Of a stretch of 27,228 bases of DNA, positions 16,153 through 24,503 are shown one piece after another. The stretch lies in the NCBI GenBank assembly GCA_039181495.1, contig JBCDCP010000026.1:1-27228 (forward strand), given 5' to 3'. The translations under genes and the position numbers were made by a program. The notes beneath the pieces were generated by a model. It saw nothing but the letters and a program-made list of their open reading frames with translations. It made no database searches and was not told the origin of the DNA. The DNA comes from JBCDCP01 sp039181495 (GTDB taxonomy: Bacteria > Pseudomonadota > Alphaproteobacteria > Rhizobiales > Tepidamorphaceae). Every line of letters begins with the position of its first letter. Position 1 is the stretch's first letter.

Positions 16153-17367
16153 CTATAGATCGGCGGAAAAAAGCGGCACCGGTTTGGAAACGCCATCCAG
16201 TTGGTGCTCGCCGACGCTTTGCCAGATATCACCGGCTGCTTCGGCGATTTTTGCAGATGCCAGAACCGGCACCTCCAGTGTCTTGGTCAGTTTCTCGATC
16301 CTCGCCGCCTCGTTGACGCTCGGCCCAATGGCGGAAAAGACCAGGCGCTCCGGTGTTCCGAAGTTGCCGTGCATGACGGTGCCTGCGGTTATGCCGATGC
16401 CGAACTTCAGGGGCAGGTCGGGGTCTCTTTCCAGTTGTTCTCTGGCGTTCTGGTGAGCAAGCACGGCAGCGCGCGAGGCGCGGCTTGGCGCGTCGTCATC
16501 GTCAATCGGGAATATGCCCACAACCGAATCACCAACAAAGTCCAGTATGTCTCCGCCTTCAGACAGCACTGCGCCGCCCACGCATTCGAAATAGATGTCC
16601 AGAAGGCTCAGATAATCCGAAAGCGGCATAGATTCCGAGAGCTGCGTTGAGTTGCGCAAGTCCGATATCCAGATCACCGCGTCGATCTCCCGGCCATCGC
16701 CGCGCCGGATCTGGCCGGAAAGAACCCGCTCCGCTGCCGTTGGTCCCAGATAGACTTGTCCAATCGTGCGCATCACGTCGTTCTGGACGGAGCTTCGGAA
16801 CGCGACGGCGAACTCCTTCTGAAGCGTTGCAATAATCGCAAGCTCCTCTTCCGCAAAGCCCTCGTTTCGTGTCGTGGCCCAGCTTGCCATGATGCCCGTA
16901 GAGACATTTCCGATCCTTGGGATGGAGAAGAACGTCTTCATGGCAAAGTAATCGGTGTAGCCTTCGCCGGCGAGGTCTTCGAGCAGCGGAAAATCGATCA
17001 GCGCACGCGCACCGACAAGTCGGCGTCGGAAGATCAACGAGTCGCTGTGCAACAGATAGCGTACAGGGCTGCGTTGCCACCCTTCGCTCTCGATTTCTCC
17101 GTCACCAAATGTCCGATGCTCAATATCCTCACCACGCCGCCATAACAGACGCTCCGAGTTTATCATCGGGTGCAGCGCGGGCCAGGTAACGGCGACGCGG
17201 TCGATCGGAATGCCGACCATAAGGATCCGCTCGCAAAAGCCCGAGAACAATGGTGCCAGCTCTGTCGATTCAAGTGCCTGATCGGCCAACCAGCTCATGA
17301 CGTGATCGATAACGCCGGCGGGCTGAACTACTGCCTTGTGACTTGCCGGATTTCCCGGTCCTGTCAT
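16153..17367 (-). CDS. class III adenylate/guanylate cyclase-like protein
   Basis: A 404-residue soluble protein. Residues about 20-200 form an N-terminal module with no motif I can name, rich in VGARALIDFPL-type segments and common in rhizobial cyclases. The C-terminal catalytic-type domain begins near residue 225. It has metal-binding Asp236 (ISDLRNST) and Asp280 (FVGDSVVGIFP), and the transition-state pair Asn352 and Arg356 (GPSVNEAARIEKLTK). The substrate-selecting Lys expected four residues before Asp280 is Asp276 (GGDILDFVGD). Activity and nucleotide preference are therefore uncertain: it may be a cyclase with altered specificity or a degenerate sensor. The start is ATG at 17367; the frame extends to TTG at 17427. 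It follows secA and precedes the SLC13 gene. Confidence 0.85.
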   Translation of the reverse strand: MTGPGNPASHKAVVQPAGVIDHVMSWLADQALESTELAPLFSGFCERILMVGIPIDRVAVTWPALHPMINSERLLWRRGEDIEHRTFGDGEIESEGWQRSPVRYLLHSDSLIFRRRLVGARALIDFPLLEDLAGEGYTDYFAMKTFFSIPRIGNVSTGIMASWATTRNEGFAEEELAIIATLQKEFAVAFRSSVQNDVMRTIGQVYLGPTAAERVLSGQIRRGDGREIDAVIWISDLRNSTQLSESMPLSDYLSLLDIYFECVGGAVLSEGGDILDFVGDSVVGIFPIDDDDAPSRASRAAVLAHQNAREQLERDPDLPLKFGIGITAGTVMHGNFGTPERLVFSAIGPSVNEAARIEKLTKTLEVPVLASAKIAEAAGDIWQSVGEHQLDGVSKPVPLFSADL

Positions 17368-17433
17368 CCTCGGTCCCGGTCTTTGGTGCTTTTGTCGGTG
17401 CGCGCCTTCGACAGCGCCACAGTACAAATTCCG

Positions 17434-20217
17434 TTAGCCGATCCGTCCATGGCACTGCTTGAATTTCTTGCCTGATCCGCAAGGGCACGGCTCATTGCGT
17501 CCGACCTTGCCCCAACTTGCCGGGTTCCCCGGATTCCGCTGGTTGGGATCTACCCGACCTGGTGCCAGTGCGACGTCTGCATCGGCAAATTCATCGGTGC
17601 CGCTCATGGGATCCATGTGATGGGCTTCGGCGCCGGCAAATGGATCTTCGAACGGCGGCGGTTCTTTGACCAATTCGACGCGGATCAGCTGGGCGCTGAC
17701 TGCCTCGCGGAGCTTGGTCAGCAAACCCTCGAAGAGAGAGAATGCTTCGGTCTTATACTCGTTAAGCGGATCGCGCTGGCCATAGCCGCGGAAGCCGACA
17801 ACCTGGCGTAGATGATCGAGCGTGATCAGGTGATCGCGCCACAGCTGATCCAGCGTCTGCAGCAGTACGGCCTTCTCGATGCGGCGCATGACGTCGGGGG
17901 TGAAATCGGCAACCTTCTTGGCGAAGGTCTTGTCAGTTACCTCGATCAGCCTTTCGGTGATTTCCTCATGGGCAATGCCTTCTTCGGCAGCCCATTCGCC
18001 GATCGGCAGATCAAGGTCGAAGACCTCCTGCATGCGCGTTGTCAGGCCCTCGGTGTCCCACTGTTCGGCGTAGGCTTTCTCGGGAATGTGCTCTGCGACC
18101 AGATCCTCGACGATCTGGTGTCGCATGTCAGTGACTGTCTCAGCGACATCCTCGTCACGCATCAGATCCATTCGCTGCTCAAAAATGACCTTGCGCTGGT
18201 CGTTCATGACGTTGTCGAACTTGAGCAGGTTCTTGCGGATATCGAAGTTGCGCGCTTCGACCTTCGATTGGGCTTTCGCAAGCGCCTTGTTGATCCAAGG
18301 ATGAATGATCGCTTCACCCTCTTGGAGACCCAGCTTGGTCAGCATGCCATCCATCTTCTCGGAGCCGAAGATGCGCATCAGATCGTCCTGAAGCGAGAGG
18401 AAGAACAGCGACGCGCCCGGGTCGCCCTGGCGCCCGGACCGGCCGCGCAGCTGATTATCGATACGCCGGCTTTCGTGCCGCTCAGTGCCAATCACGAACA
18501 GTCCACCAGCATCGAGTGCGATCTTCTTCAGGCGCGCAATTTCGTCGCGAATTGCCTGTTCCTTTTTGTCGCGCTCCGCGCCCTCGGCCATGTCACCCAG
18601 TTCGTTTGCGATGCGCATGTCGGCATTGCCGCCAAGCTGGATATCAGTGCCGCGGCCAGCCATGTTGGTGGCAATAGTCACAGCACCCGGGATGCCGGCC
18701 TGACTGATGATCTGTGCTTCCTGTTCGTGGTAGCGGGCGTTCAGGACGGCAAAGACCTTTTCGGCGTCCTTGCCGGAGTCGCCGTCATACAAGACCTGAT
18801 AGGCATTGGCGTCGGAAAAGTCCTTCTGGCGAAACCCGTCCTTCTTGAGCGCCTCGGCGAGCTGTTCGGACTTTTCGATTGATGTCGTGCCAACAAGAAT
18901 AGGCTGGCCGCGCTGCTTGCAGTCTTCAATGAGATTGATGATCGCACGGTCTTTTTCAGCTACCGTGCGATAGACCTCATCGTCGTGGTCCGCGCGTGCT
19001 ACCTCCAGATTTGTCGGAATCTCGGCCACGTCGAGCCCATAGATGTCTCCGAATTCGGCTGCTTCGGTTGCCGCCGTTCCCGTCATGCCGGCCAGTTTGT
19101 CATAGAGACGGAAGTAATTCTGGAAGGTGACCGATGCCAGCGTCACGTTTTCAGGCTGGATCGCAACACCCTCTTTAGCTTCGAGTGCCTGGTGCAAACC
19201 GTCCGAGTAGCGGCGGCCTTCCATCATCCGGCCGGTGAACTCATCAATGATCACGACCATGCCGTTGCGGACGATGTAGTCGCGGTCGCGCTGGAACATC
19301 TTGTGCGCGCGCAGACCCTGATTGACGTGATGGACGTAAGATACATTGTCCGTGTCATATAGCGATCCGGTCAGCAATCCGGCCTCGGTCAGCAGCTGTT
19401 CCATTGCTTCGGTGCCGTCTTCGGTCAGCACCACAGTTTTCTGTTTCTCGTCGACCTCGTAATGGTCTTCGACGAGTTCGGGGATGTACTTGTCGATCGT
19501 GTTGTAGAGTTCCGAACGATCCTCGACGGGCCCGGAAATGATCAACGGTGTGCGCGCTTCATCGATCAGGATCGAGTCGACCTCGTCGACAATGGCGAAG
19601 GCATGGCCGCGCTGCACCATCTCATCGAGATCATACTTCATGTTGTCGCGCAGATAGTCGAAGCCAAGCTCGTTGTTGGTTCCGTATGTCACATCGCACG
19701 CATAAGCGGCCTTCCGTTCGGGATCGCTGAGGCCATGCAGGATCACGCCGACGTCGAGCCCGAGAAAACGATAGATCTGCCCCATCCACTCGGCATCGCG
19801 TTTGGCCAGATAGTCGTTGACCGTGACCACATGGACGCCCTTGCCTGCCAAGGCATTGAGGTAGACTGGCGAGGTCGCGACAAGCGTCTTGCCCTCACCC
19901 GTCTTCATTTCCGAGATGCGACCTTCATGCAGCACCATGCCGCCGATGAGCTGGACATCGAAATGACGCTGGCCAAGTGTCCGGATGGCCGCTTCTCTTA
20001 CGGTTGCAAATGCTTCGGTCAGCAGGTCGTCCAGTTTGGCGCCAGCTTCGAGCTGTTCGCGGAATCTGACCGTACGGTCGCGCAAATCGTCGTCCGACAG
20101 TGGCTTCAGACCATCTTCGAGCGCATTGATCGCCTCAACGCGTGCCCGGTATTCCTTCATCAGGCGGTCGGATGAACTGCCAAAAATCTTCTCGGTGATG
20201 GCCCCAATGCCGAGCAT
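17434..20217 (-). CDS. secA: preprotein translocase ATPase SecA
   Basis: SecA is the motor that pushes unfolded preproteins through SecYEG. The 927-residue length is usual. Motifs: Walker A MKTGEGKTLVA (near residue 104), VHVVTVNDYLAKRDAEWM, the DEVD box at 211-214 (IVDEVDSILIDEARTP), GRMMEGRRYSDGLHQA, and MAGRGTDIQLGG with GRSGRQGDPGAS in the second nucleotide-binding domain. The C-terminal zinc/SecB-binding tail is intact: CPCGSGKKFKQCHG with Cys911, Cys913, Cys922 and His923. The ATG at 20217 has GAGGA about 10 bases upstream. It diverges from the parvulin gene, as is common in rhizobia. Confidence 0.99.
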   Translation of the reverse strand: MLGIGAITEKIFGSSSDRLMKEYRARVEAINALEDGLKPLSDDDLRDRTVRFREQLEAGAKLDDLLTEAFATVREAAIRTLGQRHFDVQLIGGMVLHEGRISEMKTGEGKTLVATSPVYLNALAGKGVHVVTVNDYLAKRDAEWMGQIYRFLGLDVGVILHGLSDPERKAAYACDVTYGTNNELGFDYLRDNMKYDLDEMVQRGHAFAIVDEVDSILIDEARTPLIISGPVEDRSELYNTIDKYIPELVEDHYEVDEKQKTVVLTEDGTEAMEQLLTEAGLLTGSLYDTDNVSYVHHVNQGLRAHKMFQRDRDYIVRNGMVVIIDEFTGRMMEGRRYSDGLHQALEAKEGVAIQPENVTLASVTFQNYFRLYDKLAGMTGTAATEAAEFGDIYGLDVAEIPTNLEVARADHDDEVYRTVAEKDRAIINLIEDCKQRGQPILVGTTSIEKSEQLAEALKKDGFRQKDFSDANAYQVLYDGDSGKDAEKVFAVLNARYHEQEAQIISQAGIPGAVTIATNMAGRGTDIQLGGNADMRIANELGDMAEGAERDKKEQAIRDEIARLKKIALDAGGLFVIGTERHESRRIDNQLRGRSGRQGDPGASLFFLSLQDDLMRIFGSEKMDGMLTKLGLQEGEAIIHPWINKALAKAQSKVEARNFDIRKNLLKFDNVMNDQRKVIFEQRMDLMRDEDVAETVTDMRHQIVEDLVAEHIPEKAYAEQWDTEGLTTRMQEVFDLDLPIGEWAAEEGIAHEEITERLIEVTDKTFAKKVADFTPDVMRRIEKAVLLQTLDQLWRDHLITLDHLRQVVGFRGYGQRDPLNEYKTEAFSLFEGLLTKLREAVSAQLIRVELVKEPPPFEDPFAGAEAHHMDPMSGTDEFADADVALAPGRVDPNQRNPGNPASWGKVGRNEPCPCGSGKKFKQCHGRIG

Positions 20218-20611
20218 GTCGGATGTGTCCTCAGAGGGTGTGGCGTCCGTGTATGGCCGGGTTCGGCCAGCGGCGCCGGGTAAGCATCATTTCACCTGGA
20301 GCCAAGAGGCGTCGGCGAAACCACGGCGTTTGATTGAGCCCTAGCATATGGAACTGGCCAAGGGGAGCGTCCATGCTTCGACGGCGACAGGCAAATCGAC
20401 GTCACCAGCATGTTCTTCGACCCAGCATTGGCTCGGCGGGCTTCGGCGAGACTTAAGTTTGCCATATCCGCTTGTCAACGACGGCAGAATTGCGCATTGC
20501 ATGTCGCCAAGACCAAGTCTGGGCCAGGTGTTACAACAACAATCACACACTGAGGCCAGGCCCCTTATTCTGCGGCTAACGCCAACGCCGCCCTGTTATG
20601 GAGCGTCATCC
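20218..20611. other. 394-base gap between divergent secA and ppiC-like genes
   Basis: The gap must hold promoters for both genes, but I see no pair of boxes good enough to name. A frame open from 20348 runs into the PPIase gene. Its 88 residues resemble no signal peptide or domain, so I treat it as non-coding. There is no tRNA, repeat or clear hairpin. Confidence 0.5.
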
Positions 20612-21517
20612 ATGAAGTCCAACAATACTGCGTTTGCTGCGCTGCTGGTTGCGACCGTCATCTTCGCAATTTTTTTTGCACCGCTGTCGGGCACTCCCGC
20701 TCTGGCCCAGTCGTCGGAGCCTGCTGAAGCAGAGGCCGAGGAAGTTGATCTCGATCGTGTGATCGCGCGGGTCAACGGTGTGGAAATAACGCTTGGTGAA
20801 GTTCGGCTGGCAATTGAGGGGATGGGGCAGCAGGCGCGGCAGATGCCGCCGCAGCAGCAACTGACCCAGGTTGTAAGCGTGCTCACCGACATTGAGCTGG
20901 TGGCAAAGAAGGCCATCGAAGAAGGTTTGGAAGACGATGAGGGCTTCAAGCGCCAGATGGCGCTGCTGCGCCGGCAGGAACTGGCGGAGCGCAAATTATC
21001 CTCAGTCGGCGTCGACGCCGTAACCGAGGACGCGGTTGAGGCATTCTATTCCGAACTGGATGCCGAGCGGCAGGAAGAAGTGCGCGCCAGGCATATTCTT
21101 GTTGCGACAGAGGACGAGGCGAAGGCGGTAAAGACGGAAGTCGATGGCGGCGCGGATTTTGCCGCTGTGGCACAGGAGAAGTCGACCGGTCCCTCAGGTC
21201 AGAATGGCGGGGATCTCGGTTATTTCACCAAGGACCGTATGGTGCCGCCTTTTGCCAATGCCGCTTTCTCGCTCGAGCCCGGCACTGTTTCGGATCCCGT
21301 TCAGACCGAGTTCGGCTGGCACGTGATCAAAGTTGAAGACAAGCGGATGCAGCAATTGCCGCCTCTTGAAGAAATCCGCGATCGGGTTGAGCAGGCGGTC
21401 GCACAGGAAGCACGTCAAGCCTATCTGCAGGAACTTCGCAGCAATGCCGAGCTACTGGTCATCGATGCGGACGGCAAAGAGATTCCGTTCACAAGTGAGC
21501 CCGTTGAACAGCAATAG
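20612..21517 (+). CDS. periplasmic parvulin-type peptidyl-prolyl isomerase
   Basis: A 301-residue exported protein. Residues 1-32 are a signal peptide (hydrophobic core LLVATVIFAIFFAP, cleavage after ALA32). A SurA/PpiC-like N-terminal chaperone segment follows (IARVNGVEITLGEVRLAIEG), as does a helical region to about 150. The rotamase domain occupies about 157-246: RARHILVATEDEAKAV, GGDLGYFTKDRMVPPF and EFGWHVIKVEDKR. It should help fold exported or outer-membrane proteins. The start is ATG at 20612, exactly at the signal peptide. It is divergent from secA and heads a probable operon with argJ (9-base gap) and mutT. Confidence 0.93.
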   Translation: MKSNNTAFAALLVATVIFAIFFAPLSGTPALAQSSEPAEAEAEEVDLDRVIARVNGVEITLGEVRLAIEGMGQQARQMPPQQQLTQVVSVLTDIELVAKKAIEEGLEDDEGFKRQMALLRRQELAERKLSSVGVDAVTEDAVEAFYSELDAERQEEVRARHILVATEDEAKAVKTEVDGGADFAAVAQEKSTGPSGQNGGDLGYFTKDRMVPPFANAAFSLEPGTVSDPVQTEFGWHVIKVEDKRMQQLPPLEEIRDRVEQAVAQEARQAYLQELRSNAELLVIDADGKEIPFTSEPVEQQ

Positions 21518-21526
21518 TTCGGGTCT

Positions 21527-22807
21527 GTGGCTGATGTTCGCGCTGCGATCGGTAAAATGACCTTCGAGGAGGGCGCGGTCTCGCCTTTGGCGCCAGCGCA
21601 CATCCTGGATCCGCCGCCTATTGACGGAGTTGCTTTGGCGACTGCTGCAGCGGGTTTCAAATATCGCGGTCGGACGGACTTGCTGGTTGCCCGGCTGGAA
21701 CCGGGCACGACGGTTGGAGGGGTGTTCACCCAATCGCGTTGTCCATCTGCTCCCGTGGAGTGGTGCCGGCAGGTCTTGGATGGCGGTCGTGCGCGCGCTC
21801 TTGTGGTCAATTCAGGCAATGCGAATGCTTTCACCGGAATCAAGGGGCGGCGCACCGTTGAGCTGACTGCACAATATGCAGCTCAGGCGGCTGGCTGTTC
21901 TTCATCCGAAGTGTTCCTTGCATCGACCGGGGTTATTGGCGAGCCGCTCGATCCCGCCGGATTTGAGCGCGTACTGGCAAGAACCTATGCGCAGGCAGGC
22001 TCAGTCGGCTTCAAGGACGCCGCGCGGGCGATCATGACGACCGACACCTTTCCCAAGATTGCTTCGGCGACGGTCACGCTTGGCGGCGCTTCGGTCAATA
22101 TCGTCGGTATCGCCAAAGGCGCTGGCATGATTGCGCCAGACATGGCCACAATGCTGGCGTTCCTGTTCACCGATGCACCCCTAGCGCCGCCTGTAATACA
22201 GGGACTTTTGTCCCGCGGCGTTGGCAGCAGTTTCAATGCGGTCACCGTCGACAGCGATACGTCCACTAGCGATACCGTCCTGATGTTCGCAACAGGTGCT
22301 GCAGTCAAGCGTGGTGCACCGGAGATATCCGATCCTGCTGATCGGCGCATCGCCGCATTCCGCAAAGCGCTAAACGGGGTCATGACCGATCTCGCAAAGC
22401 AGATTGCACGCGACGGCGAGGGGGCAAGCAAATTTGTGACCGTGATTGTCACTGGGGCCGTGTCGTCCAGATCCGCCAAACGTATAGCACTGGCAATTGC
22501 AAATTCGCCGCTGGTCAAGACGGCTCTTGCGGGGAACGACGCGAATTGGGGCCGTGTTGTGATGGCGGTCGGCAAAGCTGGCGAACCGGCCGATCGTGAT
22601 CTGTTAGCGATCCGCTTTGGTCCGCATCTGCTGGCGCGCGATGGTGAACGGGTCGACGACTATTCCGAATCTGCGGTGTCGGATTACATGCGAAATGATG
22701 AGATCGAGATCGGCGTTGATCTCGGGCTAGGCCGTGGCAAGTCGACCGTTTGGACTTGTGATCTCACCAAGGACTACGTGGCGATCAATGGTGACTACCG
22801 GAGTTGA
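21527..22807 (+). CDS. argJ: bifunctional glutamate N-acetyltransferase / N-acetylornithine acetyltransferase
   Basis: ArgJ transfers the acetyl group from N-acetylornithine to glutamate in the cyclic arginine pathway; bifunctional forms can also use acetyl-CoA. The precursor cleaves itself before the Thr of the ATML motif, visible in GAGMIAPDMATMLAFLFTDA. Other signatures are NSGNANAFTG, STGVIGEP, VDSDTSTSDT, NDANWGRVVMA and the C-terminal DLTKDYVAINGDYRS. Start codons are ambiguous: GTG at 21527 is close to the PPIase stop, while ATG at 21557 (MTFEEGAVSPLAP) is nearer the usual family start. Monofunctional and bifunctional forms cannot be told apart without an argA search. Confidence 0.97.
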   Translation: MADVRAAIGKMTFEEGAVSPLAPAHILDPPPIDGVALATAAAGFKYRGRTDLLVARLEPGTTVGGVFTQSRCPSAPVEWCRQVLDGGRARALVVNSGNANAFTGIKGRRTVELTAQYAAQAAGCSSSEVFLASTGVIGEPLDPAGFERVLARTYAQAGSVGFKDAARAIMTTDTFPKIASATVTLGGASVNIVGIAKGAGMIAPDMATMLAFLFTDAPLAPPVIQGLLSRGVGSSFNAVTVDSDTSTSDTVLMFATGAAVKRGAPEISDPADRRIAAFRKALNGVMTDLAKQIARDGEGASKFVTVIVTGAVSSRSAKRIALAIANSPLVKTALAGNDANWGRVVMAVGKAGEPADRDLLAIRFGPHLLARDGERVDDYSESAVSDYMRNDEIEIGVDLGLGRGKSTVWTCDLTKDYVAINGDYRS

Positions 22808-23240
22808 GCAGACCCAAACGTCTGCGAAGGAGTACGCAACTCTGCCGCTCGTGCTGGTTGCCGCCTGTGCGCTGGTTGATTCCGATGGCCGGGTTTTGCT
22901 GGCACAGCGCCCAGAGGGCAAGTCCATGGCTGGGCTATGGGAGTTCCCTGGCGGCAAGGTCGAGTCGGGCGAACGACCAGAAACGGCCTTGATACGCGAA
23001 TTGCATGAAGAGCTCGGCATCGACGTTACCGAGGCCTGCCTGGCGCCATTTACATTCGCATCGTTTGCTTATGAGAAATTTCACCTGCTCATGCCACTCT
23101 ACATTTGTCGCCGATGGGAAGGAACAGTGCGGCCGATTGAGGGGCAGACTCTGAAATGGGTGCGGCCTAATCGTTTGGCCGACTACTCTATGCCCCCTGC
23201 TGATGTCCCTCTGGTGGCAATGCTGCGTGACCTCCTGTGA
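22788..23240 (+). CDS. mutT: MutT-type Nudix hydrolase ((deoxy)nucleoside triphosphate pyrophosphohydrolase)
   Basis: A 150-residue Nudix protein. The Nudix box lies at residues 56-78, GKVESGERPETALIRELHEE then LGI, with every consensus Gly, Glu and Arg in place. The flanking LAQRPEGKSMAGLWEFPGG and the late GQTLKWVRPNRLADYSMPPA are typical of MutT, which removes 8-oxo-dGTP and so prevents A:T to C:G mutations. The start is ATG at 22788, inside the end of argJ (20-base overlap in another frame). Translational coupling with argJ is likely. Confidence 0.93.
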   Translation: MVTTGVEQTQTSAKEYATLPLVLVAACALVDSDGRVLLAQRPEGKSMAGLWEFPGGKVESGERPETALIRELHEELGIDVTEACLAPFTFASFAYEKFHLLMPLYICRRWEGTVRPIEGQTLKWVRPNRLADYSMPPADVPLVAMLRDLL

Positions 23241-23283
23241 GGGCCGCCGCGGCAAATGTTGAAGCGATGGAGCGGAGCCAGAT

Positions 23284-23472
23284 ATGCGGGATCAATTGGG
23301 TGCGGCCCTTTGTGCCTTCATCAGCGATGACCGTGGCGCGACTGCTATTGAGTATGCGCTTATAGGCAGCGGCCTTTCCATCGTGATCTTGGGGGCCGTG
23401 AATGCAACAGGCGGAACGGTAACCGGGCTGTTCGATACTGTTGTCACCGCTTTCGGTGGCGGTAACTCCTAG
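23284..23472 (+). CDS. Flp-family type IVb pilin (lone copy)
   Basis: A 62-residue prepilin. Residues 1-18 are the leader, the cleavage site is G18/A19 (DDRGATAIEYALIG), and Glu23 is at position +5 of the mature pilin. A hydrophobic helix (GLSIVILGAVNATGGTVTGL) and a short Gly-rich tail follow. Mature Flp subunits build tight-adherence pili and need a Tad secretion machine and the TadV/CpaA peptidase, none of which is encoded nearby. GGAG lies about 8 bases before the ATG. It may be a spare pilin using a tad locus elsewhere. Confidence 0.9.
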   Translation: MRDQLGAALCAFISDDRGATAIEYALIGSGLSIVILGAVNATGGTVTGLFDTVVTAFGGGNS

Positions 23473-23502
23473 GCCCTAGTCGCAGAATTCCTTTGCCGTC
23501 CC

Positions 23503-24411
23503 CTAGCTGCCAGCCTTCTCGCCTGCATCGTGTTCCCTGGTCCCCAGTGCGTCTGCAAGGCGCATCTTTGCGCTGCCTGGTTTAAGCGGCTTCTGCTGGC
23601 TCTCATGCGGCGCCCAACCTGATACGTGAAGGATATCGAAACGCGCGCGAACTCGTCCGTCAGGGTCAGTGAAACGCTCGGCATAGATCTCCATCGCGCG
23701 TGTCAGGACATCCCGCCTTAGAAAGTTGCGGCTGCGGGCATGTAGTGCGTTCTGAAAACCCATGGCGCGCAGATCATCGAGCAGTCGACCCGGATTTGCG
23801 TAGCGCACGGTCAGCGTTTCGACGTCAGCGACCGGAAGAGCAAATCCTGAACGCTGCAACAAACCGCCCATCTCCCGCAACGCCACGAAGGGGCTGACTC
23901 GAAGATGGGCGCCGCCCGTGATCTCGGCCTCGGCTGCCAAAAGAGCCTGACGCAACTCGGTCAGGCTTTCACCGCCGACCAGTGCAGCGATGAACAGTCC
24001 GTCGGGTCTCAGCGCCTTACGTATCTGGATCAATGTTCCCGGGAGATCATTGACCCATTGCAGGCCGAGTATGCTCGTCACCAGATCGAGGCTTTCGGGA
24101 GCAAATGGCAGAGCTTCGTCGTCACACACGACAAGTGGCGAGGCCCGGTCTTCGGGTAACAGTTGAGAGCTGCGTCCGCAGATCACGATCTCACCTATCG
24201 ATAGAAAGTTCTCTAGGGCCCGCGCCATCTGGCCGTGATGTGCGGTCAGGTCAGCCGCACGTTTGAATTCGCGTGTTACTGCCGAGAGACGCATGGCGAC
24301 GTCGCTAACCGCTGCATCGATAAGAAAATCAGCGAACTTGCCGGCCAGCCTTGCCCGCTCAGTGAAGCGGCGGTGCGCGGCTCTGTCGAATGGGGCTGGA
24401 TTGTCGTTCAA
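23503..24411 (-). CDS. BioC/NDUFAF5-like SAM-dependent methyltransferase
   Basis: A 302-residue protein of the family that includes BioC and mitochondrial NDUFAF5. Visible are PAPFDRAAHRRFTERARLAG at the start, ALPFAPESLDLVTSILGLQW (motif II/post-I region), WVNDLPGTLIQIRKALRPDG, and LREMGGLLQRSGFALPVADV. The glycine-rich SAM loop is degenerate (RAADLTAHHGQMARAL in place of a DxGxGxG pattern). NDUFAF5 hydroxylates an arginine of complex I; whether bacterial relatives act on complex I or elsewhere is not settled here. The start is TTG at 24411, chosen because the next residues match the family's N-terminus. It is convergent with the pilin gene and divergent from comF. Confidence 0.82.
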   Translation of the reverse strand: MNDNPAPFDRAAHRRFTERARLAGKFADFLIDAAVSDVAMRLSAVTREFKRAADLTAHHGQMARALENFLSIGEIVICGRSSQLLPEDRASPLVVCDDEALPFAPESLDLVTSILGLQWVNDLPGTLIQIRKALRPDGLFIAALVGGESLTELRQALLAAEAEITGGAHLRVSPFVALREMGGLLQRSGFALPVADVETLTVRYANPGRLLDDLRAMGFQNALHARSRNFLRRDVLTRAMEIYAERFTDPDGRVRARFDILHVSGWAPHESQQKPLKPGSAKMRLADALGTREHDAGEKAGS

Positions 24412-24466
24412 CGACAGTCTTCTCGCTCGGAATCACTTCAGTTGGGGTCGGCTTGCCGGCTGCCAA

Positions 24467-24496
24467 CTGACGGTCAGGGCCAATCTGTGCTAGACT
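24467..24496 (+). promoter_or_regulatory. promoter of comF, apparently leaderless
   Basis: CTGACGG (24467-24473) and GCTAGACT (24489-24496) resemble the alphaproteobacterial housekeeping consensus TTGACGS ... GCTANAWC. The -10 box ends seven bases before the comF ATG at 24504, so transcription should start at or beside the A of the start codon. No Shine-Dalgarno sequence lies between. Confidence 0.5.
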
Positions 24497-24503
24497 GCCC
24501 ATC

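Noticed and set aside
17812..18882. Plus-strand open frame of 356 codons opposite secA
   Set aside because: It is the complement of conserved SecA coding sequence in high-GC DNA, where long antisense frames are expected.
20348..20611. N-terminal extension of the PPIase frame
   Set aside because: It would bury the signal peptide 88 residues inside the protein; the ATG at 20612 is the natural start.
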